A stretch of DNA of 64,000 bases from an uncultured Lactobacillus sp. (GTDB lineage Bacteria > Bacillota > Bacilli > Lactobacillales > Lactobacillaceae), in contig CANOGU010000001.1 in NCBI GenBank assembly GCA_947565635.1, positions 1 to 64,000 of the forward strand. The letters run 5' to 3'. Of the stretch, positions 54,298 through 63,540 are shown piece after piece (the first letter of the stretch is position 1; each line of letters begins with the position of its first letter). The position numbers and the translations under genes were made by a program. The notes under the pieces were generated by a model, which did no database searches, had not been told where the DNA came from, and worked only from the letters and a program-made list of their open reading frames with translations.

Positions 54298-55167
54298 ATG
54301 CTTAAATTAAAAAATATTACCTTATCTTTTGGTAATCATACTGTCTTAGATGATTTTAATTATAATTTTCAAAATGGAACAATTTATGGTTTAGTTGCAC
54401 CAAATGGCACAGGAAAATCGACTTTGATCAATGTTATATTGAACAATCTGAAACCTCAAAAGGGATACGTAGAATATAACGAATTACAGTATAGGAACGA
54501 AAATACAATAGTTAAATTGCATCAAGAAATTTGCGCTTTTCCTGACCAAAGTGAACTTTTTTCTTTTATGACTGGGAGAGATCATTTAAAACTTTATGCT
54601 AACTTATGGCATAATAATCCGCAGAAAGTAAAAGATATTATTTCAACCTTAAAAATGGAAACTTATATTGACCGTAAAGTAGAAACCTATTCACTAGGGA
54701 TGAAACAACGTTTATGTTTTGCAATGGTGGTGGCTACCAATACGTCAGTCATGCTTTTAGATGAAGTAATGAATGGATTAGATCCCCAAAATGTTCAGTT
54801 AATTTCACAGGTATTGTTAAATTTGCGAGCACAGGGTAAGTTAATAATTATGGCCTCACATTTGTTGCAAAATTTACAGCAATATGCAGATCAAATTTTA
54901 TTTTTAAAGAATGGTAAAATAATTGAAAATCTAAACAATAAAGCTGAAACAAAAAAATATTTAGAATTTAATAATTCAAGTTTGATTAACGATATTCTCG
55001 AAGAAAGTAATTATCAAATTCTACCTAATCAAACGATTCTTTTACCAATTGATGAATTAAGTCAAGATAAATTTGACTCAATAATTCATATACTACTTGA
55101 AAATAACGTTTCATTTACTGTTAGGAAAATTTCACTAGAAGACTTATTTAACAAGTTTTATGAGTAG
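54298..55167 (+). CDS. ABC exporter ATP-binding protein
   Basis: 289 residues. Walker A A-P-N-G-T-G-K-S-T, signature Y-S-L-G-M-K-Q-R (LSGGQ variant of the BcrA/ABC-2 group), Walker B V-M-L-L-D-E-V-M-N-G-L-D, H-loop A-S-H. The C-terminal 75 residues lie beyond the ATPase core. Third gene of the exporter operon; pairs with the two permeases. Confidence 0.92.
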   Translation: MLKLKNITLSFGNHTVLDDFNYNFQNGTIYGLVAPNGTGKSTLINVILNNLKPQKGYVEYNELQYRNENTIVKLHQEICAFPDQSELFSFMTGRDHLKLYANLWHNNPQKVKDIISTLKMETYIDRKVETYSLGMKQRLCFAMVVATNTSVMLLDEVMNGLDPQNVQLISQVLLNLRAQGKLIIMASHLLQNLQQYADQILFLKNGKIIENLNNKAETKKYLEFNNSSLINDILEESNYQILPNQTILLPIDELSQDKFDSIIHILLENNVSFTVRKISLEDLFNKFYE

Positions 55168-55285
55168 CTTAGCCATTATTTCACTGGCAAAATCAAAGAT
55201 AATGAAAAATAAGCTCTATTAGTTTATTTATTGCATTTTTAGACTTAGAATGAGGGAGAATGAGTAGAAAAGGGAGGACTTATAA

Positions 55286-56161
55286 ATGACAGAAGTTCCA
55301 ACTATTACATTAAATGATGGCAATAAAATGCCTTTACTTGGTTTAGGCGTCTTCCAAATACCAGATCATGAAAAAGCAAGACAAACGGTTGAGATGGCGT
55401 TAGCTAATGGTTATCGGATGATTGATACTGCGGAAGTATATGAAAATCAAATTGCTGTAGGTGAAGCAATTGCAGAGAGTGCAGTTAATAGAGACGATAT
55501 TTTCTTAACTACAAAAATTTGGGTTTCAAACATGTCATTTGAAAAAGCTACTAAAGCAATTGATCATGATTTAAAAGAATTAGGAACTGATTATTTAGAC
55601 TTAGTATTACTCCACCAACCATATGGTGATACATTCGGCGCTTGGAACGCTTTAGCTGCTGCTAAGCGCGCTGGTAAAGTTCGTTCAATTGGTTTATCAA
55701 ACTTTTATCCTGATCAATACATGAACTTAGAACTTGCTCATGAAGATAAGCCAGCAATTAACCAAATTGAAATTAATCCATGGTTCCAACAAACTAATGA
55801 TGTCAAATTCTTCCAAGGCCGAGATGTAGCAGTAGAAGCTTGGGCTCAATTTGCAGAGGGTAAACATGATATTTTCAATAATAAGACATTAAAAGAAATT
55901 GCTGATGCTCACCACAAGACTACTGCTCAAGTTATTTTGCGTTGGCTTACCCAACAAGATATTGTTGTTATTCCAAAATCTGTTCATGAAAAACGTCAAA
56001 AAGAAAATCTTGATATTTTTGACTTTGAATTAACTAAGGATGAAATGGATAAGATTAAAGGATTAGATAAGGGCGTAAGTCAATTCTTTGACCACCGTGA
56101 CCCAGCAGTAATTGATGATGTTTTCGGCGAAAGTCTAAAGCAATTACGTGATTCAGAATAG
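55286..56161 (+). CDS. Aldo/keto reductase (2,5-diketo-gluconate reductase group)
   Basis: 291 residues, intact. NADPH-dependent carbonyl reductase with catalytic D and Y in D-T-A-E-V-Y, K in T-T-K-I-W and H in L-L-H-Q-P. Cofactor segment I-P-K-S-V-H-E-K-R near 240. Two relatives in this window (3812 and 47022) are broken, so this copy may carry the activity alone within this region. GGGAGG precedes the start. Confidence 0.93.
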   Translation: MTEVPTITLNDGNKMPLLGLGVFQIPDHEKARQTVEMALANGYRMIDTAEVYENQIAVGEAIAESAVNRDDIFLTTKIWVSNMSFEKATKAIDHDLKELGTDYLDLVLLHQPYGDTFGAWNALAAAKRAGKVRSIGLSNFYPDQYMNLELAHEDKPAINQIEINPWFQQTNDVKFFQGRDVAVEAWAQFAEGKHDIFNNKTLKEIADAHHKTTAQVILRWLTQQDIVVIPKSVHEKRQKENLDIFDFELTKDEMDKIKGLDKGVSQFFDHRDPAVIDDVFGESLKQLRDSE

Positions 56162-56296
56162 CCAGTGATATTAATCTAATAGAAATAGATAGAAGCATGA
56201 TTTATGTTTCTATCTATTTTTTTATTCACTATAATCTTAATCCCAAATATGATATTTTAAAGATAATCAAAACCATAAGAAAGTAAGGTGTAAGAA

Positions 56297-56911
56297 ATGG
56301 AAGAAAATACTAAAAATATGCTAGCAGGATTACCTTATCGTCCCGACACAGAAGAGTTAAGAGCTATTTCGACAAAGGCGCATCGCTTAAGCCGTGATTA
56401 TAATCAAACAGCAGATGAAGATAAGGAAGTAAGAAAAGCAATTATTGATAATTTATTTCCAGAGCATGGAGAAGGAGTTTACCTTCAAGGACCAATTGAA
56501 GTAGATTACGGTAAATTTACAAAATTAGGTAAAAATTTTTATGCTAACTTTAATTTGACTATTTTAGATACTTGTCCAGTTACTATTGGAGACAATGTAA
56601 TGTGTGGTCCTAATACTTCATTAGTAACGCCGCTGCATCCCTTATTGCCAGAGCAAAGAAATGCGCGCTTGCAAGCAGATGGTAAAGTAGCAGATATTGA
56701 ATATGGAGCACCAATTACAATTGGCGATAATTGTTGGTTAGCTAGTAATGTAACTGTTTGTCCAGGAGTAACGATTGGAAACAACTGCGTTATTGGAGCT
56801 GGCAGCGTAGTTACAAAAGATATTCCAGACAACTCTTTAGTTTTGGGGGTTCCAGGCCGAGTAGTTAGAAAAATCACTGAGAAAGACCACCTAGATAATT
56901 ATCCATATTAA
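56297..56911 (+). CDS. Maltose/galactoside O-acetyltransferase (LacA/Maa type)
   Basis: 204 residues. N-terminal Maa domain (KNMLAGLPYRPDTEELRAI ... YNQTADEDKEVRKAI), then a left-handed beta-helix with hexapeptide repeats and the acetyl-CoA loop (NTSLVTPLHPLLPEQRNAR, with the catalytic His in T-P-L-H-P). Acetylates sugars, possibly for detoxification; true substrate unknown. Monocistronic. Confidence 0.92.
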   Translation: MEENTKNMLAGLPYRPDTEELRAISTKAHRLSRDYNQTADEDKEVRKAIIDNLFPEHGEGVYLQGPIEVDYGKFTKLGKNFYANFNLTILDTCPVTIGDNVMCGPNTSLVTPLHPLLPEQRNARLQADGKVADIEYGAPITIGDNCWLASNVTVCPGVTIGNNCVIGAGSVVTKDIPDNSLVLGVPGRVVRKITEKDHLDNYPY

Positions 56912-56931
56912 TTAGATGCTAAAATTGCATC

Positions 56932-56961
56932 TTGCGAACATTTGTTCAAATAAAGTATAAT
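56932..56961 (+). promoter_or_regulatory. Promoter containing a LexA (SOS)-like box
   Basis: TTGCGA (56932-56937), 18 bp, TATAAT (56956-56961). CGAACATTTGTTCA (56935-56948) lies across the -35 and spacer and differs at one or two positions from the Gram-positive LexA consensus CGAACRNRYGTTCG. Expected transcription would begin near 56968, exactly at the base of a terminator hairpin. The only frame is a five-codon MKKDC. Confidence 0.55.
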
Positions 56962-56967
56962 ACTTAT

Positions 56968-57010
56968 GAAAAAAGACTGTTGAGGAGTTTGCCCTAAACA
57001 GTCTTTTGTT
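56968..57010 (-). terminator. Bidirectional terminator of plsY
   Basis: AAAAGACTGTT ... AACAGTCTTTT with A/T runs on both sides; the minus-strand T-run suits plsY. Confidence 0.82.
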
Positions 57011-57014
57011 CTGA

Positions 57015-57671
57015 TTATTTATTTTTAGCATTCTTTTTTAGCAATCCATGAGACTTTTTGTACCAATACCATAGTCCAAAAGGAACGATATTTTCTTCAT
57101 GATTAATTAGGCGCTTGATATTGGAGCGGTGTCTTACAAAGAGCAAGATCATCATAGTTCCTGTAATGATTGTAAGAAAGATATCATGAAACCAGAAGGA
57201 ACAAATGAAGATGATAACTATTGAAACCAAGCTTGATAAACTTACATATGAGGTAATAAATAGCATTGGTAAAAATACGAGGGCACATAGTCCAAAGAAT
57301 TTTAAATTATAGCCAAGAAAGACACCGGCGCTAGTTGCTACCGCTTTTCCTCCCTTAAACTTTAGAAAGATGGAAAAGGTGTGACCTAAAATGGCACAGA
57401 CACCAGCAATTAGTAATAAATATTTTGGTCCCTTTAGATGGAAAATTAATGGTAAATCTGTTGCAAGTGTACCTTTTAATACATCAATGACTAAAACTGC
57501 ACTGCCTGCTACAGGTCCCATTACTCTGAACGAGTTGGTTGTTCCAATATTTCCTGAACCAAAATTTCTTATATCTTCATGAAAAAATATCTTTCCGACT
57601 AACACACCTGTGGGAAAGGATCCAATCAAGTATGCTAAAATAAAAATTAGTAAATAATTCAACGTAGACAT
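57015..57671 (-). CDS. plsY: Glycerol-3-phosphate acyltransferase PlsY
   Basis: 218 residues, integral membrane. Transfers acyl groups from acyl phosphate to glycerol-3-phosphate, starting phospholipid synthesis. Family motifs: G-S-F-P-T-G-V-L-V-G, R-N-F-G-S-G-N-I-G-T-T-N, G-H-T-F-S-I-F-L-K-F-K-G-G-K-A-V-A-T. About five membrane segments. Divergent from parE, as often seen in lactobacilli. Confidence 0.95.
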   Translation of the reverse strand: MSTLNYLLIFILAYLIGSFPTGVLVGKIFFHEDIRNFGSGNIGTTNSFRVMGPVAGSAVLVIDVLKGTLATDLPLIFHLKGPKYLLLIAGVCAILGHTFSIFLKFKGGKAVATSAGVFLGYNLKFFGLCALVFLPMLFITSYVSLSSLVSIVIIFICSFWFHDIFLTIITGTMMILLFVRHRSNIKRLINHEENIVPFGLWYWYKKSHGLLKKNAKNK

Positions 57672-57770
57672 TCACTTTTCAACCCCATTTAAAATCTAAA
57701 GCTATTTTAACAAAGATTATAATAGCTGTGGGGTTGATTTTGATTGTCTGTTAAAAATGGAGGCATTTAT

Positions 57771-59729
57771 TTGGCTAAAGCAAATAAAACTACCAGTTCA
57801 TATGATGATTCTTCGATTCAGATTCTTCATGGACTAGAGGCAGTAAGAAAACGTCCAGGAATGTATATCGGTTCAACTGATCGGCATGGGTTAAATCACT
57901 TGATTTATGAAATCGTTGATAACTCAGTTGACGAAGCAATGGCTGGTTATGGTAAAGAAATCAATGTAACTATTCATAAAGATAACTCAGTTACGGTTCA
58001 AGATTTTGGACGTGGAATGCCAACAGGAATGCATGAATCAGGAATTCCAACTATTGAAGTTATCCTTACTGTGTTACATGCAGGTGGTAAGTTTACCGAA
58101 AAGAATTATCAAACTTCTGGTGGTTTACATGGAGTAGGTTCTTCTGTTGTAAATGCACTATCTTCTTACTTAAAAGTAAGAGTAGTCAGAGACGGTCAAG
58201 CATATGAAGAAGAATTTGAAAATGGTGGTCATCCAATTGGTACGCTTAAGCATTTAGGCAAGACTAAGGATAAAAATGGTACTACTATTACTTTTAAACC
58301 AGATCCAACTATTTTTTCTACTACCACATATAATTACGAAACTATTCAAGAACGAATTCGTGAGTCAGCTTTTCTATTAAAGGGTGTTAAGTTCACACTA
58401 ACTGATGAACGAGAACCAGAACATCATGATGAGTTTCTATATGAAGATGGAATTAAGTCATTTGTATCTTATTTAAACGAAGACAAAGATACAATGGGAG
58501 ATGTTTTTTACTTTTCTGGTAAACAAAATGGAATTGAAGTTGAATTTTCAGGCCAATACAATGATGGATATTCCGAAAACTTTGTTTCATTTGTAAATAA
58601 TGTTCGTACAGCTGATGGTGGTAGTCATGAAGCTGGGGCACGTAGTGGGTTTACAAAAGCTTTTAATGATTACGCTAAAAAGCAAGGGCTATTAAAGAAT
58701 AAGGATAAAGGTCTAGAAGGTAGCGATTATCGTGAAGGCTTAAGTGCAGTATTATCTGTTAAGATTCCAGAAGAATTACTAGAATTTGAAGGACAGACTA
58801 AAGGAAAACTTGGAACTCCTCAAGCTAGAAGTGTTGTAGACAGCATTGTTTATGAACAGCTTTCATACTATTTAATGGAAAACGGAGAATTTGCTCAAAG
58901 CTTAGTTCAGAAGGCACAAAAAGCAAGGGATGCACGTGAAGCTGCTAAAAAGGCCAGAGATGAAAGCAGAAGTGGTAAAAAGAGACGAAAGAAGGAGATT
59001 CTTTCAGGAAAATTAACTCCTGCTCAATCACGTAATCCAAAGAAAAATGAGTTATTCCTAGTCGAAGGGGACTCAGCTGGTGGTTCCGCAAAACAAGGAA
59101 GAGATAGAAAGTTCCAAGCTATTTTGCCATTACGAGGCAAGGTCTTAAATACACAAAAAGCTAAGTTACAAGATATCTTTAAAAATGAAGAAATCAATAC
59201 CATGATCCATACTATTGGTGCAGGTGTTGGGTCAGATTTTCAGATTAAGGATGCAAATTACGATAAAATCATCATCATGACAGATGCGGATACTGATGGT
59301 GCCCATATTCAAATTTTGCTTTTAACTTTCTTTTACAGATATATGCGCCCAATGGTTGAAGCGGGGCGTGTGTATATTGCTCTGCCTCCTTTATACAAAT
59401 TACAAAAAGGTAACGGAGCAAAAGCCAAGATTAAATATGCTTGGACTGATGAAGAATTGAGCGAAGACTCTAAAGACATGGGTAAGGGTTTTGCTTTGCA
59501 GCGTTTCAAAGGTTTAGGTGAAATGAATGCTGATCAATTATGGGAAACAACTATGAATCCTGAAACTCGTACCTTAATTAGAGTTAAGATTGACGATGCT
59601 CAACTTGCTGAAAAGCGTGTAACAACCTTAATGGGAGATAAAGTGGCTCCTAGAAGAAAATGGATTGATGAAAACGTTAAATTCCGTATGGGTGAAGACG
59701 GATCAATTCTAGAAACAAGTAGAGATTAA
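57771..59729 (+). CDS. parE: DNA topoisomerase IV subunit B
   Basis: 652 residues. GHKL ATPase: V-D-N-S-V-D-E-A, D-F-G-R-G-M-P-T-G and G-L-H-G-V-G-S-S; TOPRIM: E-G-D-S-A-G-G and D-A-D-T-D-G-A-H. Decatenates chromosomes with ParC. TTG at 57771 is chosen because GGAGG lies 7 bp before it and A-K-A-N-K begins the family N-terminus; an in-frame TTG at 57744 has no ribosome site. parC follows after 16 bp. Confidence 0.96.
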   Translation: MAKANKTTSSYDDSSIQILHGLEAVRKRPGMYIGSTDRHGLNHLIYEIVDNSVDEAMAGYGKEINVTIHKDNSVTVQDFGRGMPTGMHESGIPTIEVILTVLHAGGKFTEKNYQTSGGLHGVGSSVVNALSSYLKVRVVRDGQAYEEEFENGGHPIGTLKHLGKTKDKNGTTITFKPDPTIFSTTTYNYETIQERIRESAFLLKGVKFTLTDEREPEHHDEFLYEDGIKSFVSYLNEDKDTMGDVFYFSGKQNGIEVEFSGQYNDGYSENFVSFVNNVRTADGGSHEAGARSGFTKAFNDYAKKQGLLKNKDKGLEGSDYREGLSAVLSVKIPEELLEFEGQTKGKLGTPQARSVVDSIVYEQLSYYLMENGEFAQSLVQKAQKARDAREAAKKARDESRSGKKRRKKEILSGKLTPAQSRNPKKNELFLVEGDSAGGSAKQGRDRKFQAILPLRGKVLNTQKAKLQDIFKNEEINTMIHTIGAGVGSDFQIKDANYDKIIIMTDADTDGAHIQILLLTFFYRYMRPMVEAGRVYIALPPLYKLQKGNGAKAKIKYAWTDEELSEDSKDMGKGFALQRFKGLGEMNADQLWETTMNPETRTLIRVKIDDAQLAEKRVTTLMGDKVAPRRKWIDENVKFRMGEDGSILETSRD

Positions 59730-59745
59730 GAGGTTATATTTTTAA

Positions 59746-62226
59746 ATGACACAAACAAATGAAAGAATTAGGGAATTACCTCTTGAAGAAGTTATGGGTG
59801 AAAGATTTGGACGATATTCAAAATATATTATCCAAGAACGTGCTCTCCCAGATATTCGAGATGGCTTAAAACCAGTTCAACGTCGTATTCTGTATGCGAT
59901 GTATAAAGATAATAATACATATGATAAGCCTTATAAGAAGGCGGCAAAAGCTGTCGGTAATGTTATGGGTAACTTTCACCCTCATGGTGACAGTTCTATT
60001 TATGGGGCTTTGGTTCACTTATCGCAAGATTGGAAAATGCGTGAACCTTTAATCGAAATGCACGGTAATAATGGATCGATGGATGGGGATGGTCCAGCAG
60101 CCATGCGTTATACCGAATCTCGTTTAAGTAAAATTTCTAATTTACTTTTACAAGATATTGATAAAGAAACTGTTCAAATGATTTTGAACTTTGATGATAC
60201 AGAGTATGAACCAACAGTTTTACCGGCTCACTTTCCTAACTTATTAGTTAATGGATCAACAGGTATCTCAGCTGGATACGCAACTGAAATTCCACCTCAT
60301 AATCTTGCTGAGGTTATTGAAGCAGCTGTTTATCTGCTAAAGCATCCCGATGCTGCAACAGATGATTTGATGAAATTTGTTAAGGGACCTGATTTTCCAA
60401 CAGGTGGCATTGTCCTAGGAACTAAGGGCATTAAAGAGGCCTATGAAACTGGTCGTGGAAGAATTCAAGTTAGGTCTAAGACTACAATTCAAGAAATTAA
60501 AGGCCATCGTCAGCAAATAGTTGTAACCGAAGTACCTTTCGGCGTAAATAAAGCAATGATGGTTAAGAAAATTGACGAAATCCGTTTAAATAAGGAAATT
60601 GACGGTATTTCAGAAGTAAGAGATGAAACTGATCGTCACGGCCTTTCAATTGTAATCGAACTTAAAAAGGGTGCTGATAGTCAAAACATCTTGAACTATC
60701 TATTTAAAAACACTGACTTACAAGTTTCATACAATTTCAATATGGTTGCTATTGATCGTATGACTCCCGTACAAGTTGGATTAAAGCGTATTTTATCTTC
60801 TTATTTAGCACATAAAAAAGATGTTGTAACTAAGAGAACAGAATTTGATCTAAAGAAGGCTAAACAGCGTCTAGAAATAGTTGAAGGTCTTATTCATGCC
60901 TTAGATATTTTAGATCAAGTAATCAAAACTATTAGATCTTCTAAAGATAAAAAAGATGCTAAAAAGAATTTAATTTCTAAGTATGAGTTCACTCATAATC
61001 AAGCGGAAGCTATAGTTTCTTTGCAGTTATACCGTTTAACTAATACTGATGTTAACCAACTTAAAAAGGAACAAGCAGATTTAAATAAAAAAATCGAAAA
61101 GTTCAATGAAATATTAAGTGATAATAAGGTTCTTGAAAGAGTTGTAGTTAAAGAATTAAATGCGGTAAAAAGAGAATTCGGTTCACCAAGAAGAACAGAA
61201 ATTACTGCTAAAGCAGCTAAAATTGAAATTAATGAAAAAGCTCTAGTAGCTGATGAAGATGTACGAGTATTAGTAAGTAAAGACGGCTACTTGAAGCGTT
61301 CATCTCTTCGTTCATTCCAATCAACCGATGATGAAGATAATGGATTGCCTGCTGGTGATAAGGTTGTGTTTGAAAAAACAATGTCTACCTTGGATAACCT
61401 TTATATTTTTACTAATAAAGGAAACCTAATTTATCGTCCAGTACATGAATTAATTGAAACAAAATGGAAAGAAACAGGGCAGCACCTGTCTCAAGAAATT
61501 GGTCTTGATAGTGATGAAGAAATTATTCGGGTGTTTGAAGTTAATGATTTAAAGGCCAATTTAAACTTTTTGATTGCTACTAACGATGGATATATTAAAC
61601 AAGTTACATTAGCAGATTTACAACCTACTAGAACATATAAGTCTCGTGCAATTACTTCTATTAAGCTTAAGAGTAATGACAGTAAAGTTGTCCGCATTGA
61701 TCAAGTTCAACCTGATAGTAAGCAAGAAATAACTCTAATTACTAACCAAGCATATGCAGTAAGATTTGATATTAGTGAGATACCTACATCCGGCTCAAAA
61801 GCAGTTGGTGTTAAATCCGTTAACCTTAAAGATGATGACTACATAGTAAATTATGTTTTAGCTGATCCTAAATATATTGATTTAATTAAGATTGGAATCA
61901 TCACTCAACGGGGAGCGTTTAAGCAACTAAAACTTAGCCTTATAAATAAAGTTACGCGTGCAAAACGAGGTGTCCTTGTACTACGTGAACTTAAGACTAA
62001 GCCTCATCGAATTATGGCAATCAGTAGTTATGGTGAAAATCATATTCTCCATCTGAATACTTCTAGTGATCGTCATATTGAACTTAACACTTCTGAATTC
62101 CCATTGGGCGACCGCTATTCAAATGGATCTTTTGTACTAGACCCAATGACAGATGGGACTCCTGTCTCGTTAACGCTTGGCCGACCAATTGCAGATGGAA
62201 GAGATAAAACTGAAAATTTATTTTAA
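59746..62226 (+). CDS. parC: DNA topoisomerase IV subunit A
   Basis: 826 residues. Catalytic Tyr122 in A-A-M-R-Y-T-E; N-terminal winged helix with H-P-H-G-D-S-S-I-Y; C-terminal beta-pinwheel from about 500. The quinolone-resistance region has Ser at the E. coli Ser80 position (S83 here) but Gly87 where most species have Glu or Asp (E. coli Glu84). Ends in a strong terminator. Confidence 0.96.
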   Translation: MTQTNERIRELPLEEVMGERFGRYSKYIIQERALPDIRDGLKPVQRRILYAMYKDNNTYDKPYKKAAKAVGNVMGNFHPHGDSSIYGALVHLSQDWKMREPLIEMHGNNGSMDGDGPAAMRYTESRLSKISNLLLQDIDKETVQMILNFDDTEYEPTVLPAHFPNLLVNGSTGISAGYATEIPPHNLAEVIEAAVYLLKHPDAATDDLMKFVKGPDFPTGGIVLGTKGIKEAYETGRGRIQVRSKTTIQEIKGHRQQIVVTEVPFGVNKAMMVKKIDEIRLNKEIDGISEVRDETDRHGLSIVIELKKGADSQNILNYLFKNTDLQVSYNFNMVAIDRMTPVQVGLKRILSSYLAHKKDVVTKRTEFDLKKAKQRLEIVEGLIHALDILDQVIKTIRSSKDKKDAKKNLISKYEFTHNQAEAIVSLQLYRLTNTDVNQLKKEQADLNKKIEKFNEILSDNKVLERVVVKELNAVKREFGSPRRTEITAKAAKIEINEKALVADEDVRVLVSKDGYLKRSSLRSFQSTDDEDNGLPAGDKVVFEKTMSTLDNLYIFTNKGNLIYRPVHELIETKWKETGQHLSQEIGLDSDEEIIRVFEVNDLKANLNFLIATNDGYIKQVTLADLQPTRTYKSRAITSIKLKSNDSKVVRIDQVQPDSKQEITLITNQAYAVRFDISEIPTSGSKAVGVKSVNLKDDDYIVNYVLADPKYIDLIKIGIITQRGAFKQLKLSLINKVTRAKRGVLVLRELKTKPHRIMAISSYGENHILHLNTSSDRHIELNTSEFPLGDRYSNGSFVLDPMTDGTPVSLTLGRPIADGRDKTENLF

Positions 62227-62233
62227 TTAGTTA

Positions 62234-62276
62234 AAAACTAAGGATAATGATTGAACTGTTATCCTTAGTTTTTTTA
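62234..62276 (+). terminator. Terminator of parE-parC
   Basis: AAAACTAAGGATAA / TTATCCTTAGTTTTTTT, 14-base stem. Confidence 0.93.
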
Positions 62277-62468
62277 TTAAAATAAGAATTATAGGAAAAT
62301 AGTATGCATTTTATGCAAAATTTTTTATTATTATTGGCACAGGTGTTATTATAAAAAGTGTGAGATGAATATTAAGCTTTAATAAAGGACTATCAGAAAA
62401 TAATTAGTTGTATTTAAAAATCTTATTCATTAGCTATTATTCCAGATTTATATAAGAGGTATTCAATT

Positions 62469-63422
62469 ATGAAAACAAATACTGATGCGGTTTTATCCGC
62501 GAAATCGTTACGTTACTTTCTTCAATTAATTGATAATATGAGTTATACGCAAGCAGCTCAAATTTTAGGTATTACTCAGCCGGCCTTAACGCAACAAATT
62601 AAAAAACTTGAACGAGCAGTTGGGTCACCATTATTTGGCCAAATGGGCAAAAAATTATATTTAACTGATGCTGGCCTAAAGATGGAAGAGACAGCAAAAG
62701 CACTATTTTCAACAGTTAATAATGCTGTAGACAGTATTCAGCAATACACTAAATCAGATACCGGAACTATTTCTTTAGGAATATTATCTACTATTGAAGC
62801 AAGAGTAATTGATCAATTCTTAGTTAAATTCAACCATAAATATCCTGATATAACATTACATGTGGGTTTCTATAATAGGACAGAACTTTGGGATAGACTA
62901 GATAATAATCAATTAGATTTAGCAGTTCTTTACATGCCAGATCATAATTCAACTGTGAAGAACATGAAACAGTATATGGCAAAACAAATTTATCCTGAAG
63001 AAGTTATTTTCTTAACTCACGATCCAGAAGATGAGTTTAATAAAACAACTCAGCATAAATGGGTTGCTTATCCTAAGGACTACTACTTACCACAAATTGT
63101 TCGTCGCTTTTATGCTAGTGAGTTTCCAAACAATGAATTAAATACTACGGTAACATTTACTGCTCCATATCAATTAATCAAATTTGCTGAGCAAACCGAC
63201 TATAACACTTATGTCTCCAAGAGTTTTTATAAGGCACACAAAGCTGAAATTACATTATCTCCAGTAAAGACAAAAAGTGAGACAAACTTTGAGAGTTGTT
63301 TTATTTATCGTAAAAATAAGAGTGAAATACCTCGACTAGTCAACTTCTTAAAAGAGTGGGATAAGTTTATTGAAGAAAAAGATTATGATAGTAGACTAGA
63401 GGATATTAAAGTTAATATTTAG
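62469..63422 (+). CDS. LysR-family transcriptional regulator
   Basis: 317 residues. N-terminal helix-turn-helix (MSYTQAAQILGITQPALTQQ, then IKKLERAVGSPLF) and an effector-binding domain from about 98 (GTISLGILSTIEARVIDQFL). CynR/CysB-like layout; effector and targets unknown. No divergent neighbour in the window, since parC is convergently placed in the same direction, so the target is not evident. AGAGG precedes the start. Confidence 0.92.
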   Translation: MKTNTDAVLSAKSLRYFLQLIDNMSYTQAAQILGITQPALTQQIKKLERAVGSPLFGQMGKKLYLTDAGLKMEETAKALFSTVNNAVDSIQQYTKSDTGTISLGILSTIEARVIDQFLVKFNHKYPDITLHVGFYNRTELWDRLDNNQLDLAVLYMPDHNSTVKNMKQYMAKQIYPEEVIFLTHDPEDEFNKTTQHKWVAYPKDYYLPQIVRRFYASEFPNNELNTTVTFTAPYQLIKFAEQTDYNTYVSKSFYKAHKAEITLSPVKTKSETNFESCFIYRKNKSEIPRLVNFLKEWDKFIEEKDYDSRLEDIKVNI

Positions 63423-63426
63423 TTTT

Positions 63427-63461
63427 AAGGCATTCTTTTTATAGCAAAAGGATGCCTTTTT
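63427..63461 (+). terminator. Terminator of the LysR gene
   Basis: AAGGCAT ... ATGCCTTTTT stem a few bases after the stop codon. Confidence 0.8.
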
Positions 63462-63540
63462 AATGCGTGATAGATTTGCTTAAGTTTAACTTTTAATCTA
63501 AAATAATTAGGTAGATATAATTTTAAAGGAGCTCTATATA

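Noticed and set aside
57744..57770. Upstream TTG start for parE
   Set aside because: No ribosome site; TTG at 57771 follows GGAGG at 7 bp and matches the family N-terminus.
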